Source: Spirochaetota bacterium (GTDB lineage Bacteria > Spirochaetota > Spirochaetia > SPDA01 > JAJSAL01). Taken from it: a DNA stretch of 64,000 nucleotides. Positions 51,570 through 60,588 of this stretch are shown piece after piece (positions within the stretch are counted from its first letter, which is position 1; every line of letters starts with the position of its first letter). The stretch lies in NCBI GenBank assembly GCA_024274705.1, contig JAJSAL010000008.1, positions 1 through 64,000 of the forward strand, written 5' to 3'. Both the position numbers and the translations under genes were made by a program. A model generated the notes under the pieces. That model searched no databases. It saw only the letters and a program-made list of their open reading frames with translations, and was not told the origin of the DNA.

Positions 51570-52801
51570 GTGAAGACCTGCAAAACCGGGAAGCCCGCCG
51601 AAATAGACTGAAAGAGATCGTACTAGACCTGCATGAAGGAAGCGACACCAAAAAGATAAGAAAAAAATTCGCCGATCTGATTCGCAATGTATCCCCGGAA
51701 GAAATTGCAGAAATGGAGGAGAGCCTTATTGCCGAAGGAATACCTGTAGAGCAGGTGCAAAAAGTATGCGACGTGCATGTTGAAGTGTTTCAGAAATCAT
51801 TGGAAAAACAAAAAGGCGGATCCCTGCTCCCCGGTCATCCTGTGCACACCTTCCGGGAAGAAAACAGGGCGCTGAAAACACTCCTGAGAAAACTAAAGCC
51901 CCTCCTCAAATCGGTTCCGAAAGGGAACGGCATAGAATCCTTTAAGGATCTTCTGGAGGAAGTTAAAAAGCTGGAAATCCATTACCGGAGGAAGGAAAAT
52001 CAGCTCTTCCCTTACCTTGAAAAGGTGGATTTCACCGGTCCCTCTAACGTGATGTGGGGCAAGGACAATGAAATCCGGAAGATGCTCAAAGAGTTTGAAA
52101 CCGCATTCAAGGAAGAAAAGTGGATCGATTTCAAAAACCGTGGGAAAAACCTCATCGGCGCTGTAAAAAGGATGATCTTCATGGAAGAGAAAATCCTCTT
52201 TCCCACGTCCCTCAAGAAGCTGGATGACACCGCCTGGGCGAAAATTCGGAAAGGGGAACCGGAAATAGGCTATGCATGGGTCAAACCGGGCAACCTCTGG
52301 GATCCGTCTGTTATATACGCCGGGACAGCATCGAAAAATCTCGAAAAAGATGCACTATCTGATAGTGCAACCGGCAAGGCCGGTACAGAAACCAAAGGCG
52401 GTATCGAGTTAAGTGAAGGTAGACTGACCGGGGAACAGATCAATCTCCTCCTTACGAACCTGCCGCTGGATATTACGTACGTGGATAAAGACGACATAGT
52501 CCTCTATTATTCCCAGGGCAAAGAACGAATATTTCCCAGGAGTCCCGGGGTTATCGGCCGGAAAGTACACAACTGCCATCCTCCGGGGAGTGTACATATT
52601 GTCGAAAAAATACTCGATAGTTTCAGAAAAAAAGAGAAGAACGAAGCCGAGTTCTGGCTGCAGATGCAGGACCGGTTTATTCACATCCGGTACTTCCCCA
52701 TGTACGATAAATCAGGAACGTATCAGGGAGTTCTCGAAGTAAGTCAGGACGCAACGGACGTCCGTGCCCTGAAGGGGGAACGAAGGCTCCTGGACTGGTA
52801 G
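51566..52801 (+). CDS. DUF438 / hemerythrin / PAS domain protein
   Basis: A 411-aa cytoplasmic protein. The N-terminal DUF438 (KEIVLDLHEGSDTKKIRKKFADLIRNVSPEEIAEMEESLIAEG) is followed by a hemerythrin-like bundle with metal-ligand-type His/Glu (HPVHTFREENRALK, EIHYRRKENQLFPYLEK, FMEEKILFPTSL), and a C-terminal PAS domain (LPLDITYVDKDDIVLYYSQGKERIFPRSPGVIGRKVHNCHPP). This architecture is common in anaerobes and is thought to sense oxygen, nitric oxide or redox state. No output domain is attached. An AGAGGAG site precedes the ATG. Confidence 0.88.
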   Translation: MSEDLQNREARRNRLKEIVLDLHEGSDTKKIRKKFADLIRNVSPEEIAEMEESLIAEGIPVEQVQKVCDVHVEVFQKSLEKQKGGSLLPGHPVHTFREENRALKTLLRKLKPLLKSVPKGNGIESFKDLLEEVKKLEIHYRRKENQLFPYLEKVDFTGPSNVMWGKDNEIRKMLKEFETAFKEEKWIDFKNRGKNLIGAVKRMIFMEEKILFPTSLKKLDDTAWAKIRKGEPEIGYAWVKPGNLWDPSVIYAGTASKNLEKDALSDSATGKAGTETKGGIELSEGRLTGEQINLLLTNLPLDITYVDKDDIVLYYSQGKERIFPRSPGVIGRKVHNCHPPGSVHIVEKILDSFRKKEKNEAEFWLQMQDRFIHIRYFPMYDKSGTYQGVLEVSQDATDVRALKGERRLLDW

Positions 52802-52927
52802 TATAACACAGGAAAGGACCGGTACATTTCATCCCCGGGCTGTGGCAGCGTTTCCTGTTCCTGTTTGAGAACCTGGTTTCCGGTCTCAAAACCTGTTTTA
52901 CGAGTCGGGGTTGGGTATAACTCTTAC

Positions 52928-53241
52928 CTATTCGATGAACACCACCGAAAGCCCGGCACGCCTGAGGTCCCCCCGGTACTGAGCATTCTGCTCAAGGCGT
53001 TTGAGCCCGTCCCGCGTCATTGTAGATCCAGGTGCATCTGCAACTGCAATTACCACCGGCAACCCGGTTTCAGAATCTGTTTGCACGCAAATCCCTTTTG
53101 ATGGATCCTGGGCGGAACCGGTTACCTGCAGTCCGGTTTTAAGAGCTTCTGCGACACATCTTTCAATTTCCGTCCCTCCACAGCTGCACGGATCTTCACT
53201 TCACGCATAAGCTCATCGGGAAGCTCCAGGGTGGTTTTCAT
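52928..53241 (-). pseudogene. Frameshifted VapB-like antitoxin gene
   Basis: The minus strand begins as an antitoxin (MKTTLELPDELMREVKIRAA, then EGRKLKDV). The frame then runs to an early stop. In the next frame the protein continues without a gap as AEALKTGLQVTGSAQD and ends DLRRAGLSVVFIE at 52928. One missing G in the GATGTGTCGC stretch explains the shift. No toxin gene follows. The C-terminal half keeps antitoxin-like sequence (MTRDGLKRLEQNAQYRGDL). Confidence 0.7.
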
Positions 53242-53340
53242 GGAACCATATTACCAGGAAAACATAAAAATGGCAATAAATATAAGAGACTCGAAAAGAG
53301 AATCTCTATTGTATATACTGTACCGTATGGAGGATGTACC

Positions 53341-53775
53341 ATGAAAGCATACCGCTTATATTTCGCTGTAATCCTGAGTATCCTCATTTCACCTCTCCTG
53401 GCAGCCGACGATGCCCGTACACCCGGGGAAGTCAAGGAAATCTGTACAGCTTTTTTACAGATGATCCAGGAGGGAGATTACAACAAAGCCTTTTCCTATA
53501 TAAGTTCGAAACCTAACTCGATAACAGACAAGGAATTTTCCGAACTGAAGATAACCACAATTCAGCAGTCACCCACGATACTCAGCCTATACGGGAAAGC
53601 AACGGGAATCCTCCCTGTGCACGAGGAGTACGTATCCGACGTTGCCCTCAGACTTGTGTACCTGGTTCTGCGGGAGAACCTTCCCATCCGATGGGAATTC
53701 ATTTATTACAAACCGGGACGCAATTGGAAACTCGTTGCAATTTCCTTCGATGACCTTATGGAAGAACTTTTCTAA
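53341..53775 (+). CDS. Secreted protein of unknown function
   Basis: A 144-aa protein with a signal peptide (MKAYRLYFAVILSILISPLLA, cleaved before ADDAR). The mature part (GEVKEICTAFLQMIQEGDYNKAFSYISSKPNSITDKEFSELK...WEFIYYKPGRNWKLVAISFDDLMEELF) has the layout of a DUF3887/NTF2-like cone: helices followed by beta strands that end in a W-K-L-V-x-I-x-F-D strand. No catalytic residues are evident. A GGAGG ribosome site lies ten bases upstream of the ATG. The gene is convergent with acs; only three bases separate the stops. Confidence 0.75.
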   Translation: MKAYRLYFAVILSILISPLLAADDARTPGEVKEICTAFLQMIQEGDYNKAFSYISSKPNSITDKEFSELKITTIQQSPTILSLYGKATGILPVHEEYVSDVALRLVYLVLRENLPIRWEFIYYKPGRNWKLVAISFDDLMEELF

Positions 53776-53778
53776 GGC

Positions 53779-55746
53779 TTAAGCTCCGTAGTTTTCTTCA
53801 TATTCTGCCCGGAGATCCGCAACCACATCGGGGTCTGCCAGGGTCGTAACATCACTCAACGCCCTCCCTTCGGCAATATCACGAAGGAGGCGGCGCATGA
53901 TTTTACCTGACCGTGTTTTCGGGAGATCCGGTGTAATAAGGATATCCTCCGGCCGGGCAAGGGCGCCTATTTTTTCTACCACGTGTTCCTTCAATTCACT
54001 GAGTAAGGCAATATCTGCCTTGGAACTTCCCTTAAGGGAGACAAAGGCGACAATCGCCTGACCTTTTATCTCATGAGCCTTCCCGACCACAGCTGCTTCC
54101 GCTACTGCGGGATGATCCACCAGGGCGGATTCAATCTCCATGGTGCCGATCCTGTGACCTGCCACGTTGAGTACATCATCCACACGGCCTAAAATCATAA
54201 AATTCCCGGCGGCGTCCCGCTTGGCGCCGTCTCCCGGGAAGTAGGTTCGGTTGTCCCACTTTGAGAAATATGTCTGAACATACCGTTCATCATCACCCCA
54301 GATAGTACGGATCATGGAAGGCCAGGGTTTTCGTATGGCCAGCAGACCGCTGCCCTGAACAACTTCATTCCCTTTCTCGTCCAGGACCGTCGCATCGATC
54401 CCCGGCATGGCAGGTCCTGCAAACCCGGGTTTGAGGGTGGTCACGCCGGGTAAGGCGCTGATCATAATTGATCCCGTTTCGGTCTGCCACCAGGTGTCTA
54501 CAACAGGGCACCTTCCTTTTCCGATATTGGTGTAATACCAGATCCAGGCTTCCGGGTTTATCGGTTCCCCGACGCTTCCTAAGAGCCTTAACGAAGAGAG
54601 ATCATGACCGGCAGGATACTCATCCCCCCACTTCATGAAAGCCCTTATTGCCGTCGGCGCGGTATAGAACACACTTACCTTGTGGTGGGCAATCATGTTC
54701 CAGAACCGGTCTTTTTCAGGAAAATCCGGTGCCCCCTCATACATCAGTATTGTGGCGCCGCATAAGAGGGGTCCATATACCACGTAGCTGTGTCCGGTAA
54801 TCCAGCCAACGTCCGCGGTGCACCAGAAAATATCCTCTTCCTTAAGATCAAATACGTACTTATTGGTCGAGTATGCTCCTACAGCATAACCGCCTGTGGA
54901 ATGGACGATACCTTTAGGTTTACCGGTGGTCCCTGATGTGTAGAGGATAAATGAGATGTCCTCGGAATCCAGTTCCTCTGCAGGACAGGAATCACTCGTC
55001 CCGTACATAAGTTGGTGATACCAGTGGTCCCTCCCGTCTTCCATGTTGAGGAGGTACGATTCACCGGGAATTCTCTTTACGTTAATCACATGCTCTACGG
55101 AGGGGCAGTGCTCCACTGCCCTGTCTGTGTTGTGCTTGAGCCCCAACACCCTCCCCCGGCGCCATCCTCCGTCTGCAGTAATAACCACTTTGGCTTTCGA
55201 GTCGTTAATCCGTTCCGCAAGAGAATCCGGAGAAAAACCGCCGAATACCACATTGTGAATGGCACCGATACGTGCACAGGCGAGCATAGCAATCGCAGAT
55301 TCCACGAGCATGGGCATATAGATGGCTACAATATCCCCCTTCCGCACTCCCAGTTTCTTCAGACAGTTGGAGAACTTGCACACTTCCCTGAAAAGCTGAA
55401 GATAGGTGATGGTTTTTACTTCCCCATCTTCCCCTTCCCAGATAATGGCAGCCTTGTTGCGCCTGGGTGTATTCAGATGACGGTCGAGGCAGTTAAAGCT
55501 GATATTTATCTTCCCGTCTACAAACCAGCGCGCATGAGGGGGAGACCAGTCCAGTACTTTTTTCCAGGGTGAAAACCACTTTAGTTCTTTTGCTTCATCC
55601 TCCCAGTACCCTTCATAATCTTCCTGAGCCCGTTTATAGCACTCATCGTTCCGTACAACCGCATTTCGGGTGAACTCCTCAGGGGGATCGAAAGCCCGTT
55701 TTTCCTGAAGCAGATCATCAAACATGGACGTATCCTGTGCAGACAT
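53779..55746 (-). CDS. acs: Acetyl-CoA synthetase (AMP-forming)
   Basis: A 655-aa ANL-superfamily ligase that makes acetyl-CoA from acetate, ATP and CoA. The N-terminal ACAS_N domain ([24 protein letters not shown]) is followed by the ATP-binding P-loop [24 protein letters not shown], the [10 protein letters not shown] motif, the hinge [22 protein letters not shown], and the C-terminal acetylation-target lysine motif [15 protein letters not shown]. Length and motifs are complete. It is not in the BMC operon but could supply or scavenge C2 units. A GAGG ribosome site precedes the start. Confidence 0.95.
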   Translation of the reverse strand: MSAQDTSMFDDLLQEKRAFDPPEEFTRNAVVRNDECYKRAQEDYEGYWEDEAKELKWFSPWKKVLDWSPPHARWFVDGKINISFNCLDRHLNTPRRNKAAIIWEGEDGEVKTITYLQLFREVCKFSNCLKKLGVRKGDIVAIYMPMLVESAIAMLACARIGAIHNVVFGGFSPDSLAERINDSKAKVVITADGGWRRGRVLGLKHNTDRAVEHCPSVEHVINVKRIPGESYLLNMEDGRDHWYHQLMYGTSDSCPAEELDSEDISFILYTSGTTGKPKGIVHSTGGYAVGAYSTNKYVFDLKEEDIFWCTADVGWITGHSYVVYGPLLCGATILMYEGAPDFPEKDRFWNMIAHHKVSVFYTAPTAIRAFMKWGDEYPAGHDLSSLRLLGSVGEPINPEAWIWYYTNIGKGRCPVVDTWWQTETGSIMISALPGVTTLKPGFAGPAMPGIDATVLDEKGNEVVQGSGLLAIRKPWPSMIRTIWGDDERYVQTYFSKWDNRTYFPGDGAKRDAAGNFMILGRVDDVLNVAGHRIGTMEIESALVDHPAVAEAAVVGKAHEIKGQAIVAFVSLKGSSKADIALLSELKEHVVEKIGALARPEDILITPDLPKTRSGKIMRRLLRDIAEGRALSDVTTLADPDVVADLRAEYEENYGA

Positions 55747-55874
55747 GGCTTAAGCCTCCTTTACGATGTCACAGGGTAGATGCGACGTTTATCCGCGCAT
55801 CCTCATACTAAATTTGCATATTGACAATGTCAAGTAAATAAGTCATCTTTCCAGCGTATCAGGAACACCATACT

Positions 55875-56168
55875 CTATTTTATATAATCTTCAATATTCA
55901 TCGCACCATGAAATATACCGAGTATCTCAATAATATCATTCTTGATAATGTATGCTATTCTATAATGGCCATGGAGAATTATTCTTATTTCAATTTCCGA
56001 CTCCTCTCTGTATTTTTGACCAATCTCTGGATATGTTTTTAATATTTGAACTTTTTCGTATATTCCTTCAACTACCTTCTGTGCTGCCACCGGGTTATCT
56101 TTAGAAATATATTCATGAATCTTATTCAACCAGTATACTGCTTCATCTGTTCATCTTATCTCCGCCAT
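55875..56168 (-). pseudogene. ParE/RelE-family toxin gene with an early nonsense codon
   Basis: Starting at ATG 56168, which overlaps the end of the antitoxin gene, the frame reads MAEIR, a TGA at 56153-56151, then TDEAVYWLNKIHEYISKDNP and the full ParE/RelE fold (IRIILHGHYRIAYIIKNDIIEILGIFHGAMNIEDYI). Many family members begin with an M-x-x-x-R-W-T pattern, so the TGA has replaced a conserved Trp codon (TGG). The gene is otherwise complete to 55875. Restart at TTG 56129 would give an 84-aa protein that lacks the first strand. Toxin activity is probably lost. Confidence 0.7.
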
Positions 56169-56341
56169 ACGCTGATCCTGCGCTTCATCTCTTCATTTGA
56201 TACGGTCATACCTTCCCGGGAATCTTTTAGACCTCTTTCAATCATTCTTTCAAAAGCTAATTCTCGCATAATCTCATCATATGAGGAATCTTCCGGTTGG
56301 ATTTGTATCACTTCTACCATTCTATCTTTGATTACGGACAT
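56156..56341 (-). CDS. Antitoxin of a ParE/RelE-type module
   Basis: A 61-aa small acidic/basic helical protein (MSVIKDRMVEVIQIQPEDSSYDEIM, then RELAFERMIERGLKDSREGMTVSNEEMKRRISVWRR; written in parts). The pattern ERMIERGLKDSREGMTVSNEEMKRRI is typical of small antitoxins that precede ParE/RelE toxins. It overlaps the toxin ATG by 13 bases. With the toxin disabled by a stop codon it may persist as a solitary antitoxin. Confidence 0.75.
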   Translation of the reverse strand: MSVIKDRMVEVIQIQPEDSSYDEIMRELAFERMIERGLKDSREGMTVSNEEMKRRISVWRR

Positions 56342-56542
56342 ATCTCATTCCCCCTTCACTGTAGAATAGCATAATTCATGATCCAGGTTCTATAAAAAAA
56401 TGCCTATGTATGATATTTAACGGTGTGTTTTTTTTGCGCTCAATTTTTCAGTACCTGATTAAACGGCAAACTTCAGTATATATATCCCTGTCTTGCTTTC
56501 TTCGTTTTTCGCGGACGTTCCCCTGGTCACAGTTAATTCTTG

Positions 56543-56890
56543 TCACTCTTCCAGCCGGTCCGGTGTCCGTGTATCGTTCAAACGGCAGCAGTCCAGGGGG
56601 GCATCGCCGAAGGTTTTTTTGTTACTCTCACCAAGACGTGCAATCATCCGTTTAAAGGGATTCTTTTCCTTTTTTTGTTCCAAGATGGTGCACCCTAAAG
56701 TACGGAGTGCATCTTTCACCCCTTCGGCACTCAGTGCATACGTATTATACTCGATTTTAATATGCTTATCGCTGATATACGCGTGATCGACACCATCAAT
56801 GTGTTCAATTTCCTGCTTCAGCGACCCGATATCCCGAATACTCTCAAGATTATCAACAGGAAAATCCAGGAATGCAGTATAATCACTCAT
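56543..56890 (-). CDS. Small protein with a heavy-metal-associated-like fold
   Basis: A 115-aa protein. The first about 70 residues (LKQEIEHIDGVDHAYISDKHIKIEYNTYALSAEGVKDALRTLGCTI) have the beta-alpha-beta-beta-alpha-beta pattern and the GVDHAYIS / IKIEYN strands of HMA domains, but the metal-binding CxxC is missing. The tail is basic and has a late Cys pair (LDCCRLND). Its function is unknown. It is upstream of, and divergent from, the CRISPR locus with no evident link to it. Confidence 0.65.
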   Translation of the reverse strand: MSDYTAFLDFPVDNLESIRDIGSLKQEIEHIDGVDHAYISDKHIKIEYNTYALSAEGVKDALRTLGCTILEQKKEKNPFKRMIARLGESNKKTFGDAPLDCCRLNDTRTPDRLEE

Positions 56891-57117
56891 TTTTTTCCCT
56901 CCGGTTCTATATGTAAAGAATAAATAATGTTACTAATTTTGTCAAATTTAATATCTATTAAATCCAAAAGTCCTAAACCGGTGAAAGGCACAATCAACAG
57001 CCGTTTTTAAAACTTGTTATTAAAAATCAACCGAGAAACGTCAACGAATAATTTAAGATTATCTGGAAAAACCATAGATACACATGTCCGGAACCACTTT
57101 GCCGGTGATTTACTTAT

Positions 57118-57142
57118 AAAAAAAGAGACGCCGTAGCGTCTC
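57118..57142 (-). terminator. Rho-independent terminator of the tracrRNA
   Basis: A 7-bp perfect stem with a four-base loop followed by seven U on the minus strand. It doubles as the 3' hairpin of the tracrRNA. Confidence 0.85.
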
Positions 57143-57209
57143 CTCTCATTTTGTGGCCTACCCCGAAGGGAAGCCTTGTTAGCGGATCAACCGCATTTCC
57201 AAGTGTGAT
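57118..57209 (-). ncRNA. tracrRNA of the type II-C CRISPR-Cas system
   Basis: On the minus strand the predicted transcript begins with an anti-repeat (57209-57182) that pairs with the crRNA-strand repeat over nearly 30 bases, with one clear mismatch and several G-U pairs. It continues UAACAAGG and a nexus-like hairpin with a UUCG loop (57175-57155). It ends in a 7-bp terminator hairpin (GAGACGC / GCGTCTC, 57142-57125) followed by seven U (57124-57118). The length is about 92 nt. A consensus promoter lies just upstream (57215-57243). It is transcribed away from cas9, which starts at 57311. Confidence 0.85.
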
Positions 57210-57214
57210 ACAAA

Positions 57215-57243
57215 ATTATAACACAAAAGTTCTTGCATGTCAA
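57215..57243 (-). promoter_or_regulatory. Consensus sigma-70 promoter of the tracrRNA
   Basis: On the minus strand TTGACA (57243-57238), exactly 17 bases, then TATAAT (57220-57215), with an upstream TGT that makes an extended -10 (TGTTATAAT). All twelve hexamer bases match consensus. The start is predicted near 57209, right at the anti-repeat. Confidence 0.85.
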
Positions 57244-57310
57244 TTAATAATACGCTCTAATAAAGTTATTGAAAGAAATTAATATTTAAAAACATTTAGG
57301 AGGACTTAGT

Positions 57311-60300
57311 ATGGGGGATTGGCGTCTTGGTCTGGATCTTGGAACTAATTCAATCGGTTGGTGTGTATTAAAAACAGAAAATGGAAAGCCTAAAGAACTA
57401 CTTGATATTGGCGTACGGATTTTTCCCGACGGACGTGAACCTGCTGCTGAAGGACGCGTTGGTGATTCACTCGCAGTACAGCGTCGGATTGCCCGCGGGA
57501 TGAGACGGAGAAGAGACAGAAAGATCCGTCAGAAACGAAAGGTATTCCATTTTCTCGTCGAAGCAGGCCTTATGCCGGACGATGCCGACCAACAGGAGAA
57601 GCTGAAACAACTTGATCCTTACGAGTTGAGGGTAAAAGCGCTGGATAAAAAGCTTAAACCGCAGGAACTCGGCCGGGTATTGTTCCATCTTTGCGTGCGA
57701 AGAGGATTTAAAAGTAATAGAAAGGAAGCATTGACAGCGGACAAAGAGCTGTCAACCAACCTTCAAAAAATCCAGAACTTCAAACACGAACTCAAGAAAA
57801 ATAATAGCAGAACCCTTGGAGAATACCTTTATAGAAAGAAGAGCAAGGGACAAACCATCCGTTTCCGTCCTGCTGAATCATCATTCTATGCTGAAAGGAG
57901 CATGTACGAAGAGGAATTCAAGGCTATAAAAGAAATACAGAAATCGCAGTACCCGGCTCTCGATTGGGATACCATCGAAGATCTTATTTTTTTTCAACGA
58001 CCGTTAAGAAAACAGGAACGTGGCCGTTGCCAGTTCTATACCGAAAAATATAGAGCACATAAGGCACTGCCTATCAGTCACCGTTTCAGAATTCTACAAG
58101 ATATAAACAACCTTATGATGATAGACGATAAAGGATCGAAAATCAATTTGAACGATGAGGAAAAGGAACTGCTTTTCGATAAAATGGAAAATCGGAAGAC
58201 GATTTCTTTTAACTCGATCAGGAAGTTATTGAATACCGATTTCACCTTTAATCTGGAAAACCGAAGTGACGATAAACTCAAAGGCAATGAAACATGCTGT
58301 GATCTCCGCAAGGATGAATATTTCGGCGATATATGGGATTCACTACCCTTCGACCGGCAGGACGATATCGTCGAGTTGTTAATAGATGCCGAAAACAACG
58401 AAACTATCGTGAATTACCTCTCAGATCTGCATCTTACTGATAAACAATTGAATAGTATCCTGAACAAGACCTTTTCAGCAACCACAACAAATTTATCCAA
58501 GGAATTCATGCGGGATTGTGCGAAAATTATACGTGAAAGGCACCTCCCATACCATTTAGCTGTTCAGGAAATCGGTCTTCATCACAGCGATCGTCTTAGT
58601 AAAAAAACTTTTCAGAAGCTGCCGTACTATGGGGAGGTGCTTCAGGGCTCTACCATAGGGGCACATCCAAACCTGACCGGGGTTGAGGCGGGGCCTGAGG
58701 TGAGGTTCGGCAGGATAGGCAATCCAACGGTCCACATTGCACTCAATCAACTAAGAAAGGTTGTAAATGTCCTTATTGACCGCTTCGGGAGACCTTCAGA
58801 AATCTCAATCGAATTATCCCGGGAACTTCGGCAGAGTCGAAGCAGCCGTTTGGAAAGATTCAACGTAAACAAACAAAATAAAAAAACCAACGATAGAATC
58901 ATAACGGAAATACAATCTCTGGGAATTTCCCGCCCTTCGGGTTGGGACATTAAAAAATATAAATTATGGGAAGAACTTGGTAATAGCGGAGTGGCACGGC
59001 GTTGTGTGTATTGTGGAAAAACTATTTCCGCAAGCCAACTGTTCTCTCCCCAAATAGAGATAGAGCACATCCTGCCATATTCAAGAACTCTTATGAATTC
59101 TCTGGGAAATCTCACGGTTGCACATAAAGAGTGCAACGCGGCAAAGGGCGGTAAGTCCCCATGTGAAGCGTTCTCCCATAATCCGAAGGATTTCGACTAT
59201 CAGGAAATCCTTGAAAGGGTAAAGGTATTACCGAGAACAAAGAGACAGAAATTCTATGACGGCGCTGTCGAGGACTACAATAAGGATGTAAACTTCGTCG
59301 ACCGGCAGCTTACCGACAACGCGTACTTGTCACGTAAAGCCAGAGAATATCTCAGTTGCATCTTCCATAGTAATACCGGTAATCCCGTATGGGTGGTTAC
59401 CGGACGGTTGACAGGATTAATGCGATCGGCGTGGGGTTTAAACACTATACTCAATGCAAACGGTAACAGGCATTTTAAAAACCGAGAAGATCATAGACAT
59501 CACGCAATTGACGCACTCGTAATAGGCTTGACCGACCGCAGTACCGTTCAACAGATATCAACCCTAAACGCATTTGAAAGTCCCTTAAGCTTCAAAGCAC
59601 CACAATTTCCCTTTCACCACCGGGAAATCGAGAACAAAGTCTCCAACATTATAGTATCATTTAAACCGGACCATGGGAAACAGGGAAGGTTATTCAAAGA
59701 AACAGCTCTCGGTCGCCACACGAGAATTGAACAGCGGCCGTTTGCCAGGATCAAGAGCCCTGAACAGGTTGAGTCTATCTGTTCTTCTGTCTGGAAAAGA
59801 AAATTCAATGAGATAATGCACGAACTCGGATTTAAAAAAGCGCGAAAGGTAATCCAGGCTGAATGGACACAAGATCACGATACCGAGATAGGTCCTGCAA
59901 GCTTTGTAGCTCACTGGGTGAGCAGGAAACCGCTCACTGAGATAAAAAAGACAGAAATACCAAGGATATGGGATGATGGGTTACGAGAAAAAATACTCCA
60001 TGATATTCCCGTAGATGAAATGAATGAGAAAGAACTTGCTGAAGCATTATCCCGTTTTGGAGCACACAACAATATCCGATCGGTACGCTACATACCGGAT
60101 AACACTATAAATACCATCAAGATTACATCAGCCCCAAACAAGGGATATGTGCCTGATGACTATCTCTATGTTGAAATATGGGCCATTCCCGGTAAAAAAA
60201 TGGGAAAATGGGAATACCATGGCCAGTTCAGAACCCGGTTCGAGGCAGTGCAAGAAAACCGGGATTTTGAGAAGCCTCATCCTGCTGCGAAAAAGCTGAT

Positions 60301-60580
60301 GGAATTATATAAAAATGATCTGATATCTTTAACATCCGACGATGGTAATATCGTATTTGCCCGTGTTGCTGGATTTTCCGCGACTAACAATAAGCTGGAT
60401 TTACGCCCAATGTATGCAGCGAGGGATTGTAAGAAATGGTTGAAAGAGACTAACAAAAAGCTAACAAACGGGTTCTGGAAGCCTAATCCGGGTCACTATT
60501 TCCTGTCGATTAACGCATTGTGGAGTAATAATGTTATTAAGAAAAAAAGAGTATCTGTTGATGGACACTTCAGCCGATAA
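57311..60580 (+). CDS. cas9: Type II-C CRISPR effector nuclease Cas9
   Basis: A 1089-aa crRNA/tracrRNA-guided DNA nuclease, in the size range of compact II-C enzymes. RuvC-I: LGLDLGTNSIGW with Asp9. The Arg-rich bridge helix follows at about 55-80 (RRIARGMRRRRDRKIRQKRK). The recognition lobe has the conserved FFQRPLRKQERGRC. RuvC-II: ISIELSREL with Glu501. HNH: IEIEHILPYSRTL with His586, flanked by CVYC (565-568) and HKECNAAKG (Cys608), a zinc-finger-like HNH. RuvC-III: HHAIDALVIGL with His731 and Asp734. The PAM-interacting domain is C-terminal (about 900-1089). All catalytic residues are intact. A strong AGGAGG ribosome site precedes the ATG. Confidence 0.97.
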   Translation: MGDWRLGLDLGTNSIGWCVLKTENGKPKELLDIGVRIFPDGREPAAEGRVGDSLAVQRRIARGMRRRRDRKIRQKRKVFHFLVEAGLMPDDADQQEKLKQLDPYELRVKALDKKLKPQELGRVLFHLCVRRGFKSNRKEALTADKELSTNLQKIQNFKHELKKNNSRTLGEYLYRKKSKGQTIRFRPAESSFYAERSMYEEEFKAIKEIQKSQYPALDWDTIEDLIFFQRPLRKQERGRCQFYTEKYRAHKALPISHRFRILQDINNLMMIDDKGSKINLNDEEKELLFDKMENRKTISFNSIRKLLNTDFTFNLENRSDDKLKGNETCCDLRKDEYFGDIWDSLPFDRQDDIVELLIDAENNETIVNYLSDLHLTDKQLNSILNKTFSATTTNLSKEFMRDCAKIIRERHLPYHLAVQEIGLHHSDRLSKKTFQKLPYYGEVLQGSTIGAHPNLTGVEAGPEVRFGRIGNPTVHIALNQLRKVVNVLIDRFGRPSEISIELSRELRQSRSSRLERFNVNKQNKKTNDRIITEIQSLGISRPSGWDIKKYKLWEELGNSGVARRCVYCGKTISASQLFSPQIEIEHILPYSRTLMNSLGNLTVAHKECNAAKGGKSPCEAFSHNPKDFDYQEILERVKVLPRTKRQKFYDGAVEDYNKDVNFVDRQLTDNAYLSRKAREYLSCIFHSNTGNPVWVVTGRLTGLMRSAWGLNTILNANGNRHFKNREDHRHHAIDALVIGLTDRSTVQQISTLNAFESPLSFKAPQFPFHHREIENKVSNIIVSFKPDHGKQGRLFKETALGRHTRIEQRPFARIKSPEQVESICSSVWKRKFNEIMHELGFKKARKVIQAEWTQDHDTEIGPASFVAHWVSRKPLTEIKKTEIPRIWDDGLREKILHDIPVDEMNEKELAEALSRFGAHNNIRSVRYIPDNTINTIKITSAPNKGYVPDDYLYVEIWAIPGKKMGKWEYHGQFRTRFEAVQENRDFEKPHPAAKKLMELYKNDLISLTSDDGNIVFARVAGFSATNNKLDLRPMYAARDCKKWLKETNKKLTNGFWKPNPGHYFLSINALWSNNVIKKKRVSVDGHFSR

Positions 60581-60588
60581 TATATTTT

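Noticed and set aside
56151-56153. TGA in the ParE gene read as tryptophan or selenocysteine
   Set aside because: Many genes in the window end in TGA (for example comM and the lnt gene), so the code is standard, and no selenocysteine element or family precedent is visible.
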